Of a DNA stretch of 64,000 nt, positions 8,860 to 19,533 are shown piece by piece; position 1 is the stretch's first letter, and the number at the start of each line of letters is the position of its first letter. Position numbers and translations under genes: made by a program. The notes below the pieces were generated by a model, which did no database searches, was not told the origin of the DNA, and worked only from the letters and a program-made list of their open reading frames with translations. The DNA is from ZC4RG35 sp036375695 (GTDB lineage Bacteria; Actinomycetota; Acidimicrobiia; Spongiisociales; ZC4RG35): assembly GCA_036375695.1 (NCBI GenBank), contig DASVBU010000025.1, forward strand, positions 22,850-86,849, given 5' to 3'.

Positions 8860-11800
8860 ATGACCGCCCCTCTCGCGCCACTGCTCAGCCGCTGGCACAG
8901 CGCTCCCGCACCCGACATGGGATCAGTGTGGGCCGTGCCGCCGGGCGCGCGCGCCTATGCCATCGCCGGTCTCGCCGAACGTCTCGGCACCGGGATCCTG
9001 GTCATCACACCCGGTGAGAACGAGGCGCTGGAGCTCGTCGAAGACCTGGAGCTGTTCCTCGAAGACGTCTTGCTGTGTCCCGCCTGGGAGACCCTGCCCT
9101 TCGAGCACGTCTCGCCGAACACGGGGACCATGGCGATGCGCGCCCGGGCACGACACGCCCTGGCGGAGAACCGTCCCGGGGTGGTCGTGGCCTCGGTTCG
9201 CAGCGCAGTGCAGCGGGTGAGCCCCTCACCGGTCGACCCGGTATGTGTGGCGAGGGGTGACGTGATCGACCTCGAGACCCTGGTCACGGATCTGGCCAGG
9301 CTGGGCTACCACCGAACCGACAGGGTCGAAGCCCGGGGCGAGATGGCCGTGCGGGGAGGGATCGTCGACGTCTTCCCGGCGCAGGGCGACCAGCCGGTGC
9401 GCATCGACTTCTGGGGCGATGAGGTGGAGGAGGTCAGGGTCTTCTCCATCGCCACCCAAAGGTCGGAGCACCCCGTAGACGGGATGGTGGCCTACCCCGC
9501 CCGGGAGCTGAGGCCCGACGAGACGCTCGCCGCCAGGGCGGCCGAGCTCCTCCGCCTCGAGCCGTGGGCGGCCCATGCGTGGGAGCGGATCTCCCAGGGC
9601 CAGATCTTCTCCGGCATCGAGTCGTGGCTGCCATGGCTGACCGACGAGCGAATCCTCGTCGACGAGCTCTCGCCCGCGGCGCATCTCGTGGTCACCGACC
9701 CCACGCGCGCCATCGACCGCTCCCGAGACCTGATCGAAGAGGAATCGGAGCTGGCGGCCGCCCTGGCGCCCACCTGGGGCGAGACCGCGCCGCCCGCGGG
9801 GGATCACCCGACCTTGTTCGGCGATCTCGAGGCGGTCCTCGCCGACCGGCGCCATCTGAGGATGCCTTCGACGCCCACGGGCCCGGACGACCGGGTCTTC
9901 ACCGTCCGCTCCCTGGATGCGACACCCGGCGACGCAGAGTCGGTGGCACGGGCCCTGGCCAAGCTGACAGCCGCCGGTGTCGCCACCGTCATCGCCATGG
10001 ACGGCGAGCCGGCTGCCGACCGCGTCGCCCGGGTCCTCGCCGAGGAGGGCTTCGACATCGAGAGGCTGGGCAGCCTCGTCAATCCGAGATCGGCGGTCAT
10101 CCCGGTCGGGATCCACCACGGCTTCATCTCACCCGATCTCTCGGTGGCCGTGCTCGGCGAGAGCGAGATCGCCGGGAGGAGGCGGTCCCACCGGCGTCCG
10201 GGCCGGGCGCCCGCGCCGGCGGTCAAGCAGCTCCAGGATCTGGTCGAAGGCGACTACGTCGTCCACCATCAGCACGGCATCGGCAGGTTCGAGGGCCTGG
10301 TCACCCGGACCATGGTCGGGGTGGAGAGGGAGTACCTCGTCATCGGGTACGCGGCGGGTGACAAGCTCTACGTACCCGTCGACCAGCTGGCGGCGGTGAA
10401 GAGGTACACCGGCGGCGAGGCGCCTCGCATCTCCCGAATGGGCGGGCGCGACTGGTCGGAGCAGAAGAGCCGGGTGCGCAAGGCCGTGGCGGCGGTGGCG
10501 GCCGAGGTGGTCGCCCTCCACCGGCAGCGGGCCGTGGCCAAGGGGCACGCGTTCGCCGGCGACACGCCCTGGCAGCAGGAGATGGAAGCGGCATTCCCCT
10601 ACGAGGAGACTGCCGACCAGCTCACCGCCATCGCCGACGTCAAGGTGGACATGCAGAGCGACCGGCCGATGGACCGCCTGATCTTCGGCGACGTCGGGTT
10701 CGGCAAGACCGAGGTGGCCATCCGCGCCGCCTTCAAGGCGATCCAGGACGGGAAGCAGGTCGCCGTGCTCTGCCCCACAACCCTGCTCGCCCAGCAGCAC
10801 CATCAGACCTTCTCGGAGCGCTTCGCCCCCTATCCGATCCGGGTCGAGGTGCTCTCCCGCTTCCTCACTCCCAGACAGCAGGCCAAGGTGGTTCAAGGTC
10901 TCTCCACCGGCGAGGTCGACCTGGTGATCGGAACCCACCGCCTCCTGTCCGAGGACGTCTCCTTCAAGGACCTCGGTCTGCTGATCATCGACGAGGAGCA
11001 GCGCTTCGGCGTTTCCGCCAAGGATGCCCTGAAACGGCTGAAGGTGGGCGTCGACGTCCTCACCCTCACCGCCACGCCGATCCCGCGGACGCTGGAGATG
11101 GCCTTGACCGGGATCCGCGACGTCTCGCACATCCGCACCCCGCCTGAGGACCGCCACCCGATCCTCACCTACGTCGGCCCGTATGACGAGCAGGCGGTGG
11201 CTGCCGCCATCCGCCGTGAGCTGCTCCGCGAGGGCCAGGTCTTCTATGTCCACAACCGTGTGCGGTCCATCGATCGGGCAGTGGCCCGCCTCCAGGAGCT
11301 CGTCCCCGACGCCCGCTACGTGGTCGCCCATGGTCAGATGTCGGAGGGTCAGCTCGAGCAGGTGATGATCGACTTCTGGAACGGGGAATACGACGTCCTC
11401 GTCGCCACCACGATCATCGAGTCCGGACTCGACCTGCCCAAGGTCAACACACTGATAGTGGAGCGCGCCGATCTCCTGGGGCTCGCCCAGCTATACCAAT
11501 TGCGAGGCCGGGTCGGCAGGTCCAACCAGCGAGCCTACGCGTACCTCTTCCACCCCGCCGACCAGACATTGACCGAGGAGGCACACCGCCGGCTCGAGGC
11601 GATCGGCGAGGCGACCGACCTCGGATCCGGGTTCCAGCTGGCTCTGAAGGACCTCGAGATCCGTGGCGCCGGATCGATCCTCGGCGAGGTGCAGAGCGGC
11701 CATATCGCGGCCGTGGGCTTCGACCTCTACACGGAGCTCGTCGCCGAGGCGGTCGCCGAGATGAAGGGGGAGGACTTCATCCCCTCGGGCCCCCCGGACA

Positions 11801-12219
11801 TCCGGATCGATCTCCCGGTCGATGCGCGGATACCGGACACCTACGTAGAGGACCAGGACCTCCGGCTCGAGGCGTACCGGCGGCTGGCCGCCGCCGACAC
11901 CCATGCCGAGGTGGACGACGTGGTGGCCGAGTGGGAGGATCGCTTCGGGCCGTTGCCCGAGGAGGCCCAGGGTCTCATCTCCCTGGCACGACTCCGGGTC
12001 GAGGCGCTGCGGGTGGGCCTCAAGGACCTCGTCCAGGTCCGTCACGAGGTCCGCATGTCGCCCGTCGACCTGAAGCCGTCGCAGGAGGTGCGTCTCGAGC
12101 GGCTCCAGCCGAGGGCGGTACTCAGGGCTGCAGAAGCAGAGTTGTTCATCCCCGCGCCCAAGCCGTTGATAGAAGGGGTCATCGGGTTCCTGCGCGAGAT
12201 GTGGCCCGAGGGCGAGTAG
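8860..12219 (+). CDS. mfd: Transcription-repair coupling factor Mfd
   Basis: DNA translocase that removes RNA polymerase stalled at lesions and recruits UvrA. 1119 residues, typical. Domains in order: UvrB-like damage module (1 to about 330), the RNA-polymerase interaction domain around VVHHQHGIGRFEG and VPVDQL, then helicase motors with Walker A GDVGFGKTE, DEEQRF in place of DEAD/DEEH box, TATPIPRT, and QLRGRVGRS, and a C-terminal TRCF domain. Housekeeping gene at the head of a conserved actinobacterial block. Confidence is very high. Confidence 0.97.
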   Translation: MTAPLAPLLSRWHSAPAPDMGSVWAVPPGARAYAIAGLAERLGTGILVITPGENEALELVEDLELFLEDVLLCPAWETLPFEHVSPNTGTMAMRARARHALAENRPGVVVASVRSAVQRVSPSPVDPVCVARGDVIDLETLVTDLARLGYHRTDRVEARGEMAVRGGIVDVFPAQGDQPVRIDFWGDEVEEVRVFSIATQRSEHPVDGMVAYPARELRPDETLAARAAELLRLEPWAAHAWERISQGQIFSGIESWLPWLTDERILVDELSPAAHLVVTDPTRAIDRSRDLIEEESELAAALAPTWGETAPPAGDHPTLFGDLEAVLADRRHLRMPSTPTGPDDRVFTVRSLDATPGDAESVARALAKLTAAGVATVIAMDGEPAADRVARVLAEEGFDIERLGSLVNPRSAVIPVGIHHGFISPDLSVAVLGESEIAGRRRSHRRPGRAPAPAVKQLQDLVEGDYVVHHQHGIGRFEGLVTRTMVGVEREYLVIGYAAGDKLYVPVDQLAAVKRYTGGEAPRISRMGGRDWSEQKSRVRKAVAAVAAEVVALHRQRAVAKGHAFAGDTPWQQEMEAAFPYEETADQLTAIADVKVDMQSDRPMDRLIFGDVGFGKTEVAIRAAFKAIQDGKQVAVLCPTTLLAQQHHQTFSERFAPYPIRVEVLSRFLTPRQQAKVVQGLSTGEVDLVIGTHRLLSEDVSFKDLGLLIIDEEQRFGVSAKDALKRLKVGVDVLTLTATPIPRTLEMALTGIRDVSHIRTPPEDRHPILTYVGPYDEQAVAAAIRRELLREGQVFYVHNRVRSIDRAVARLQELVPDARYVVAHGQMSEGQLEQVMIDFWNGEYDVLVATTIIESGLDLPKVNTLIVERADLLGLAQLYQLRGRVGRSNQRAYAYLFHPADQTLTEEAHRRLEAIGEATDLGSGFQLALKDLEIRGAGSILGEVQSGHIAAVGFDLYTELVAEAVAEMKGEDFIPSGPPDIRIDLPVDARIPDTYVEDQDLRLEAYRRLAAADTHAEVDDVVAEWEDRFGPLPEEAQGLISLARLRVEALRVGLKDLVQVRHEVRMSPVDLKPSQEVRLERLQPRAVLRAAEAELFIPAPKPLIEGVIGFLREMWPEGE

Positions 12220-12280
12220 TGGTGGTTAGGGATCGCAACGCATTTACCATCGCCTCGTTCCCCATTCGAAGGATTCCCCT

Positions 12281-13246
12281 GTGAAGAGACTGATCGCCCT
12301 GCTCATGGTGTCCGTGCTCGGCCTCGCGGCGTGCGGCGCGGGTGATGCCGCAACCGCCGCCACCGTCAACGGCCAGGCGATCACCGTCGGCGACGTCAAC
12401 GGTCTCCTTGCCATCGACAGCGGGACGATCACCAAGGCGCAGTTCGCCCAGTTCCTCGATCTGCTCGTGGAGTGGCACGTGGTCGAAGACGCCGCGGCCG
12501 AGGAGTTCGGCTTCACCGTGACCCAGGAGGAGATCGACGCCGAGACCGACCGGATCTACGAGCAGTTCTCCGACGAAGGCCAGTCGCGCGAGGACTTCCT
12601 GGCGACCCGGGGCTTCACCGAGACCTTCCTCGAGATCGTCGGGCATCAGGAAGTCCTCTTCCGCAAGATCCACGACATGTTCAAGGAGGACGGGCGTGGC
12701 GTCCCCACCGAGGACGACGTCGAGGAGAGGATGGACGCCCAGCGGGCCGTCATGACCCAGGCGTGCGTCTCTCACATCCTCCTCGGGGAGTTCCGGGGTC
12801 TCGAAGGCGAGGAACTGGACACCGCCAAGGAGGAAGCCCTCGCCGACGCCGAGGAGGTCCTGGGCCTCATCGAGGATGGCGGCGATTTCGCCGAACTCGC
12901 CCGGGAGCACTCCGTCGACACGGGCAGCGCCCCGAACGGCGGCGACCTGGGATGCGCTTCGCCGGCCGAGTACGTCCCGGAGTTCCAGGAGGCCGTCATG
13001 GACGCGCCGATCGGGGAGGTGCTGGGCGAGCCGGTCGAGAGCCAGTTCGGTTATCACATAATCCTGGTCCGCACCCGCGAGACCCCGCCCGACGAGGAGG
13101 TCGCCCAGGCGATCGTCGACGACGGAGTATCGGGTGCCATCGACGAGTGGATCGACGAGAAGCTCGGTGAGGCCGACATCTCGGTCGTCGAGCGTTTCGG
13201 CACCTGGAACTCCGACCTCCTCCGGGTGGACGCCCCACCGGCCTGA
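12281..13246 (+). CDS. Parvulin-type peptidyl-prolyl isomerase lipoprotein (PrsA/SurA-like)
   Basis: Extracytoplasmic folding factor. 321 residues; the signal peptide ends in lipobox GLAAC near residue 19, followed by a SurA-N-like helical region and a parvulin domain around residues 155-265. Seen: VSHILLGEF, DFAELAREHS and GGDLGCASP, close to the rotamase consensus. Two Cys inside the parvulin domain (ACVSHIL and DLGC) could form a disulfide, which would fit an oxidising exterior. AAGGA sits 7 bases before the GTG start. It is placed between mfd and the mazG fusion, as in related actinobacteria. Confidence 0.88.
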   Translation: MKRLIALLMVSVLGLAACGAGDAATAATVNGQAITVGDVNGLLAIDSGTITKAQFAQFLDLLVEWHVVEDAAAEEFGFTVTQEEIDAETDRIYEQFSDEGQSREDFLATRGFTETFLEIVGHQEVLFRKIHDMFKEDGRGVPTEDDVEERMDAQRAVMTQACVSHILLGEFRGLEGEELDTAKEEALADAEEVLGLIEDGGDFAELAREHSVDTGSAPNGGDLGCASPAEYVPEFQEAVMDAPIGEVLGEPVESQFGYHIILVRTRETPPDEEVAQAIVDDGVSGAIDEWIDEKLGEADISVVERFGTWNSDLLRVDAPPA

Positions 13247-13248
13247 TC

Positions 13249-14652
13249 ATGATCACGATCGTGGGGCTCGGGCCCGGTGACTACGACCGGCTGCCCGTGT
13301 CGACACGATCGCTGCTCATGGACACGGGGGCCGAGGTCGTCGTTCGTACGCTCCGGCACCCGGCGGCGGAGCACCTGGCTACGTTGCGACCGGTCGTCAG
13401 TTGCGATGATCTGTATGAGCGCTCCGACACGTTCGAGGAGGTCTACGACGCCATCGTGGACCGGTTGGTGGAGATGGCCGCTACCGGACCCGTCGTCTAC
13501 GCCGTCCCGGGCAGCCCTTTGGTGGGCGAGTTCGCGGTGCGCCGGCTCCTCGACCGGGTTCCAGATGCGCAGGTGATTCCCGGCGAGTCGTTCGTCGACG
13601 CCGTGCTCACCACGGTCGGCTACGACCCCTTCGACCGCGGGCTCCAGGTCCTCAATGGCCACGACCTCCCGGACCCGCTGATCCTCGACAAGCCCACGGT
13701 CATCGGCCACCTCGACCGGGCAGAGCTAGTCGCCGAGGTGGCGGCACAGATCGCCCGTGTCGTCCCGGAGGAGGCGCGGGTGAAGGTCCTGGTCGATCTG
13801 GGCACCGCGTCGCAGAAGGTCGTCGAGGTCGAGGCTTCGCGTATCGACCCGGGTCTGGCGGGTCTGCGCACCAGCATCTGGGTGGACTCCGATCCGGGCG
13901 GCCTGATCGGAGCCGTCCACACCATGCGGAGGCTGCGTGAGGAATGCCCATGGGATCAGGAGCAGACGCATCAGAGCCTGACCAAGAACCTCGTCGAGGA
14001 GGCGTACGAGCTGATCGAGGCGATCTCGAGGCTCCCCGAGGGGGAGATCGATTGGGCTGCCTACGCCGAAGTCGAAGACGAGTTGGGTGACCTCCTCCTC
14101 CAGGTTCTTTTCCACGAGGCGATCGCCCGTCAGACCGGCGCGTTCGACATCGATGGCGCGGCCGAGACCCTGCGTCAGAAGCTGGTCCGGCGCCACCCGC
14201 ACGTCTTTGGCGATGCCGAGGCCGGGTCGCCGGAGGACGTGAAGAACCGATGGGATCGGATCAAGGCGGAAGAGAGGGGAGGGGTTCCGGAATCTCCCCT
14301 GGACGGCGTTCCCTCGGGGATGCCGGCTCTGCACCGCGCCTCCAAGGTCCAGAACAAGGCGGCCAAGGTGGGATTCGACTGGCCCTCGGCGGACGGTGTC
14401 GTGGAGAAGCTGCGCGAGGAGGTCGCAGAGCTCGAGGAGGCGATGGCGGGTCGCGGCTCGGTCGAGGACGAGATGGGGGATCTCCTCTTCACGGTGGTCA
14501 ATCTCGCCCGTCATCTCGGCGTCGACACCGAGATGTCGCTGCAGCGGGCGGTGGACCGGTTCGTCACGCGCTTCCGGGCCATGGAGGCCGAAGGCCCATT
14601 GGAGGGTCTCACCCTCGACGAGATGAACGCCCGCTGGGAAACAGCGAAGTAG
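13249..14652 (+). CDS. Tetrapyrrole methylase-like/MazG nucleotide pyrophosphohydrolase fusion (YabN type)
   Basis: 467-residue two-domain protein. Residues 1 to about 215 form a SAM-dependent tetrapyrrole-methylase fold (IVGLGPGDYD, then YAVPGSPLVGE). Residues about 220-467 are MazG: RLREECPWDQEQTHQSL, EEAYELIEAI, EVEDELGDLLLQV, then a second half with EVAELEEAM and EDEMGDLLF supplying metal-binding EExxE and ExxD motifs. MazG hydrolyses NTPs to NMPs and limits damaged or stress nucleotides. This architecture is known from Bacillus YabN. The methylase domain's substrate is unknown. Confidence 0.9.
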   Translation: MITIVGLGPGDYDRLPVSTRSLLMDTGAEVVVRTLRHPAAEHLATLRPVVSCDDLYERSDTFEEVYDAIVDRLVEMAATGPVVYAVPGSPLVGEFAVRRLLDRVPDAQVIPGESFVDAVLTTVGYDPFDRGLQVLNGHDLPDPLILDKPTVIGHLDRAELVAEVAAQIARVVPEEARVKVLVDLGTASQKVVEVEASRIDPGLAGLRTSIWVDSDPGGLIGAVHTMRRLREECPWDQEQTHQSLTKNLVEEAYELIEAISRLPEGEIDWAAYAEVEDELGDLLLQVLFHEAIARQTGAFDIDGAAETLRQKLVRRHPHVFGDAEAGSPEDVKNRWDRIKAEERGGVPESPLDGVPSGMPALHRASKVQNKAAKVGFDWPSADGVVEKLREEVAELEEAMAGRGSVEDEMGDLLFTVVNLARHLGVDTEMSLQRAVDRFVTRFRAMEAEGPLEGLTLDEMNARWETAK

Positions 14653-14665
14653 CAGCCGGATGAGT

Positions 14666-14715
14666 CCCCCGGCCGAAAGCTGGGGAAAGTACCGACGGCG
14701 GAGCGGAGCCGGGGG
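14666..14715. repeat. GC-rich inverted element after the mazG fusion
   Basis: CCCCCGGC (14666-14673) and GCCGGGGG (14708-14715) form an 8-bp stem around a 34-base insert. It lies just past the stop codon and may terminate transcription. The insert contains GGCGGAGCGGA, resembling the loop of the hairpin at 23701-23732. The remainder of the gap to eno (to 14807) shows no clear ORF or promoter. Confidence 0.4.
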
Positions 14716-14789
14716 TAGGGGGTGCTGAACCCGTTCGGATTTCCTGGCGCTGGGTTCTCCAGAACACCTGCAGATGAGTGTTACCTTGA

Positions 14790-16466
<1,677 letters not shown>

Positions 16467-16483
<17 letters not shown>

Positions 16484-16985
16484 TCGACGGACGGTCGAGG
16501 CTCAGATCGGGCGTCCGGTCCGATCCGAGATCGAGGTGGTCTCCAGGTGTCATCTCGGCGTCCCGGTCGTGGTCAAGGTGCCGCCTCTCCTCGACGACGG
16601 GACGCCGTTCCCGACCCTCTACTGGCTGAGCTGCCCCCTCGCCGTGAAACGCATCGGCCGCCTGGAGGGCGGCGGTGGCGTGCGGCGGATGGAGCAGAAG
16701 GCGGCGGCGGATCCCCTCTTCCGAACCAGGCTGGAGGACGCCCATAGCTCCTACGAGGAGGAGAGGGACCGGTTGGTCCCCCCGGCGGCGATCCCGAGGC
16801 CTTCCGGTGGCGTGGGTGGCGCCCGAACCGGCGTCAAATGCCTCCATGCCCACTACGCACACACCAGGGCCGGCGGCGACAACCCGGTGGGCGAGTTGGT
16901 CGCGGGATGGGTCGAGCCTCTCGATTGCACGGTGCCCTGTGTCGTCGACGGCGAGCGCAACCCGGAATGGGAGCCTCGCCCTTGA
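16467..16985 (+). CDS. DUF501 family protein
   Basis: Conserved actinobacterial protein of unknown function, 172 residues from ATG 16467 (17-base overlap with ftsB). Recognised by its place between ftsB and ppx and by the DUF501 motifs GRPVRSEIEVVSRCHLG, FPTLYWLSCP, GVKCLHAHYAH and the end CTVPC. The Cys/His positions (SCP, KCLHAHYAH, CTVPC) look conserved and could bind metal, which is inference. A cell-envelope or division role is suggested only by context. Confidence 0.88.
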
Positions 16986-17839
16986 GGGTCGCCGCCGTCG
17001 ACATCGGCACGAACTCGATGCGTCTGCTCATCACCGACGGCATGGTCGACCTCGTGCGCGAGGAGAGGGTGACCGGGCTGGGGAGGGGAGTGGACCTGAC
17101 GGGCCGGCTCGCCGACGACGCCGTCGAGCGCACGCTGGTGGCCCTGGCGGAGTTCCGGGGGTTGATCGATGCCGCCGGTGCGGAGCGTGTCCGTGCCATC
17201 GCCACTTCGGCGTCCCGGGACGCGGTGAATCGGGACTCATTCTTCGATGCGGTCGAGCGGACGCTCGGTGTTCGGCCCGACCTGGTCTCGGGGGAGGAAG
17301 AGGCGCGTCTCGGTTACGCGGGTGCCGCGGGCGCATGGCGAGGGCGCGGGCCCGTGATGGTGATCGACATCGGCGGTGGAAGCACCGAGTTCGTCACGGC
17401 CGACAATGCCGTGTCGGTGGGCATCGGCTCGGTTCGCCTCACCGAACGCGTCATGCCCAACCGGCCCGCACCGTCGACCGAGATCACGGCCGGCCGCGAG
17501 ATGGTCGGCCAGATGTTCTCGGGTCTCGATCTGCCGGCGTGCGAGACGGTGTTGGGCATCGGCGGGACATGGACCGAGATCCCCAGATTGGGCGGCGCGC
17601 CCGACGACTCCGTGGTCGACCTCTCGATGCTCGACGTGTTGGCGACGCGTCTGGCCCAGATGACGGTCGAGGAGACCGTTGCCCTCGGTGTGCCGCCGAT
17701 GCGAGCGTCCGTGCTGCTCGCAGGGATCGTGATCGCCGGAGGTGCCCTGAAGGCGGCAGGCTGTGCTGTCGCCACCGTCTCGATCCGGGACTCGCTGGAC
17801 GGTGTCGCCGCGGGATTGCTCTCCGAAGGCTTAGCCTGA
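16982..17839 (+). CDS. ppx: Ppx/GppA-type exopolyphosphatase/pppGpp phosphohydrolase
   Basis: Actin-like ATPase-fold phosphatase acting on polyphosphate and/or pppGpp. About 285 residues, the short actinobacterial form without the C-terminal HD domain. Seen: phosphate 1 motif AAVDIGTNSMRLL, ATSASRDAVNRD, catalytic SGEEEARLGYAG and phosphate 2 motif VIDIGGGSTEF. TTG 16982 overlaps the DUF501 stop (TTGA) and has GGGAG 8 bases upstream; ATG 16967 is an alternative five codons earlier. Which substrate it prefers cannot be read from sequence. Confidence 0.9.
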   Translation: MRVAAVDIGTNSMRLLITDGMVDLVREERVTGLGRGVDLTGRLADDAVERTLVALAEFRGLIDAAGAERVRAIATSASRDAVNRDSFFDAVERTLGVRPDLVSGEEEARLGYAGAAGAWRGRGPVMVIDIGGGSTEFVTADNAVSVGIGSVRLTERVMPNRPAPSTEITAGREMVGQMFSGLDLPACETVLGIGGTWTEIPRLGGAPDDSVVDLSMLDVLATRLAQMTVEETVALGVPPMRASVLLAGIVIAGGALKAAGCAVATVSIRDSLDGVAAGLLSEGLA

Positions 17840-17847
17840 CACTCCCG

Positions 17848-17934
17848 GCCCGGGTGGCGGAATCGGTAGACGCGAGGGGCTTAAACCCCCTTGAGCCACA
17901 TCGGCTCGTGTGGGTTCGAGACCCACCCCGGGCA
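17848..17934 (+). tRNA. tRNA-Leu (UAA anticodon)
   Basis: Class II tRNA of 87 bases. The acceptor stem GCCCGGG (17848-17854) pairs with CCCGGGC (17927-17933), with discriminator A. The anticodon stem AGGGG/CCCCT closes loop CTTAAAC with anticodon TAA at 17882-17884. A long variable arm and a TTCGAGA T-loop are present. The 3' CCA is not fully encoded (CCG follows the discriminator). It lies directly after ppx, as in many actinobacteria. Confidence 0.96.
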
Positions 17935-18011
17935 CCGGGACCGATGGCTCCCGTGCCGCTCCCCGGTGCAGACCCCCTACTCTTGATGTTCCAACGACCG
18001 AAAGGAACGAC

Positions 18012-18446
18012 ATGGCACTCGAGAGCACCGGACGCGCCCACTGGGAGGGCGATCTGTTCAGCGGGAAGGGCACCGCGTCGGTCGACTCCGGCGCTTTCGG
18101 CCCGCTTCCGGTCGACTGGAAGGCCCGGGCCGAGGATCAGGGCGGGAAGACCAATCCCGAAGAGCTGATCGCGGCTGCCCACGCCACCTGCTTCTCCATG
18201 GCGTTCTCCAACGTCCTGGCCAAGAACGAGACCCCGCCCACCAGCCTCGACGTCTCCGCCACCATCACCTTCGTCCCGGGCACGGGGATCACCACGTCGA
18301 AGCTGGCGGTGACCGGCGTCGTTCCCGGGATCGACGAGGCCAAGTTCAGAGAGCTCGCCGAAGACGCCAAGGCCAACTGCCCTGTCTCCAAGGCGCTCAC
18401 CGGCAACGTCGAACTGTCGGTGGAGGCGACCCTGGCCGGAGCCTAG
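18012..18446 (+). CDS. osmC: OsmC family peroxiredoxin-like protein
   Basis: Thiol peroxidase of the OsmC/Ohr family that reduces organic hydroperoxides. 144 residues, usual length. The two redox Cys are visible as Cys60 in AHATCFSMAF and Cys123 in ANCPVSKAL, with the family motif TNPEELIAAAHA between. AAAGGA precedes the ATG by 5 bases. It converges on the CGNR gene with a 4-base 3' overlap. OsmC rather than Ohr is favoured by NPEELIAAAHA. Confidence 0.92.
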   Translation: MALESTGRAHWEGDLFSGKGTASVDSGAFGPLPVDWKARAEDQGGKTNPEELIAAAHATCFSMAFSNVLAKNETPPTSLDVSATITFVPGTGITTSKLAVTGVVPGIDEAKFRELAEDAKANCPVSKALTGNVELSVEATLAGA

Positions 18447-18994
18447 GCCTCGTCCGCCTGCCGGCGCCGATAGGCGCTGACCGCCTCTCTGGTAGAGCAC
18501 GTGCTCGAGCAGTGACGGCGTGATCGATTGCGCGATGCGTCGACGTAGACGTCGTCGCAGTCCGCGGCCGCGCAGATGCCAAATCGGTCGATCCCGTGCT
18601 CCACGATCACGGTCGCCAGCGCCATCGCCGTGGTGGCGGCGAGCCAGGAGACCATGTCGGATCCGAAGGGCTCGAAGTGGAGATGGGGGACGCCGTTGTG
18701 CACCGAGAGCCGGGGCTGGGCGTCGTACTTGGTGAGTATGTCGTTGAGGAGGTCCGCTGCCTCCCTCTCGTCCTGGGCGGCGACCACCCCACGCAACGTC
18801 TCGCGCAGGCCCTTCACCGCCTTCAGGTCCCGGTCGGTGGGGGGCCGGGCGACGCCCTCCCACATGTGCCGGTAGGGGTCGAGAAACGCCTCGAGATCGG
18901 TGAGCGATTCCAAGGAATCCGTCGACCTGCCTCTGGTGTTCATCAAGGAGACAGAGAGGTCTACTGGCTCCCCGGTGTAGTGCGAAAAATCCAT
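18443..18994 (-). CDS. CGNR zinc-finger (ABATE domain) regulator
   Basis: Putative transcription regulator, 183 residues. N-terminal ABATE-like domain starting SHYTGEPVDLSVSLMNT, C-terminal CGNR-type zinc finger: CAAADCDDVYVD, then RRHCSSTCSTREAVSAYRRR. The four Cys (C-x4-C ... C-x3-C) bind zinc; the eponymous CGNR reads CSTR here. Genes of this family are often next to the gene they control. The close divergent partner is the small ORF at 19038. Only 43 bases separate them, so they may share a control region. Confidence 0.85.
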   Translation of the reverse strand: MDFSHYTGEPVDLSVSLMNTRGRSTDSLESLTDLEAFLDPYRHMWEGVARPPTDRDLKAVKGLRETLRGVVAAQDEREAADLLNDILTKYDAQPRLSVHNGVPHLHFEPFGSDMVSWLAATTAMALATVIVEHGIDRFGICAAADCDDVYVDASRNRSRRHCSSTCSTREAVSAYRRRQADEA

Positions 18995-19037
18995 CTTTGT
19001 GTAACTACGGGGGCTCTATACAGTAAGGAGCGTAATC

Positions 19038-19214
19038 GTGAAGACTCATTACGACACCGAAAGAAGCACCATGATCCAGATGGCCAACATCCTGCTCGGC
19101 GATCTTCGCCGCAAGGCGGCCGAGGAACGTCTCGCCCGGAAGGTGACGCGGCCGGGCCGTGTCATCCATCTGGGTCTCCGCCGCGTCGATCGCAATCACG
19201 ACGCCGCGGCCTGA
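19038..19214 (+). CDS. Small basic hypothetical protein (58 residues)
   Basis: Short ORF supported by AAGGAG 7 bases before a GTG start and a strong hairpin 10 bases after its stop. The predicted 58-residue product is highly basic: after a MKTHYDTERSTMIQMANILL start come GDLRRKAAEERLARKV and GRVIHLGLRRVDRN. The middle looks helical and amphipathic, possibly nucleic-acid binding (inference). Divergent from the CGNR regulator, which makes it a plausible target. I do not recognise the family. Confidence 0.6.
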   Translation: MKTHYDTERSTMIQMANILLGDLRRKAAEERLARKVTRPGRVIHLGLRRVDRNHDAAA

Positions 19215-19224
19215 AGGATTGAGG

Positions 19225-19257
19225 CAGGTTATCCGGCCCTCCTCCCCGGATAACCTG
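19225..19257 (+). terminator. Hairpin between the small ORF and the DUF1992 gene
   Basis: A perfect 12-bp stem, CAGGTTATCCGG (19225) against CCGGATAACCTG (19246), has a 9-base loop. It begins 10 bases past the stop of the small ORF and ends 5 bases before the next start, so it could also influence initiation there. Confidence 0.65.
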
Positions 19258-19262
19258 TCCTC

Positions 19263-19463
19263 ATGACCTCCGCAGAGCACCCTGCCGAGCGTCTCATCCG
19301 CGAAGCGATCGAAGCCGGCGACTTCGACGACCTGCCTGGTGCCGGGAAGCCCATCCCGGGCGCGGGTCAACCCGATGATCCTCTGTGGTGGGTGCGCGGC
19401 TGGGTGCAGAGAATCCGCGCCGACGACGCCGCTGTAGAACGAGAAGAGGCCGGCGGAGGGTGA
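19263..19463 (+). CDS. DUF1992/DnaJ-C28 conserved domain protein
   Basis: 66-residue protein matching the DUF1992 (DnaJ homologue subfamily C member 28) conserved domain: AERLIREAIEAGDFDDLPGAGKP is the hallmark (residues about 8-30, split here as AERLIREAIEAGDF and DDLPGAGKPIPG), followed by DPLWWVRGW. Cellular role unknown. It sits between two perfect hairpins and so may be a single-gene unit. The start codon ATG is 5 bases after the upstream stem, with no separate Shine-Dalgarno sequence. Confidence 0.85.
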   Translation: MTSAEHPAERLIREAIEAGDFDDLPGAGKPIPGAGQPDDPLWWVRGWVQRIRADDAAVEREEAGGG

Positions 19464-19469
19464 GCCCCG

Positions 19470-19526
19470 GAGAGATGCGGGGCGCCCCCATGGCCCCGCA
19501 TCTCTCACTTCGACGCCAAGGCGTCG
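19470..19526. terminator. Bidirectional terminator hairpins between convergent genes
   Basis: A perfect 14-bp stem (19470-19483 against 19493-19506, 9-base loop) follows the DUF1992 gene. A second 7-bp stem CGACGCC/GGCGTCG (19511-19526) lies next to the minus-strand zinc-ribbon gene. Together they can stop transcription from both sides. Confidence 0.7.
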
Positions 19527-19533
19527 AACCCGC

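Noticed and set aside
19001..19037. Plus-strand promoter TTGTGT/TATACA for the 58-residue ORF
   Set aside because: The spacing is only 14 bases and the predicted transcription start would fall in the ribosome-binding site.
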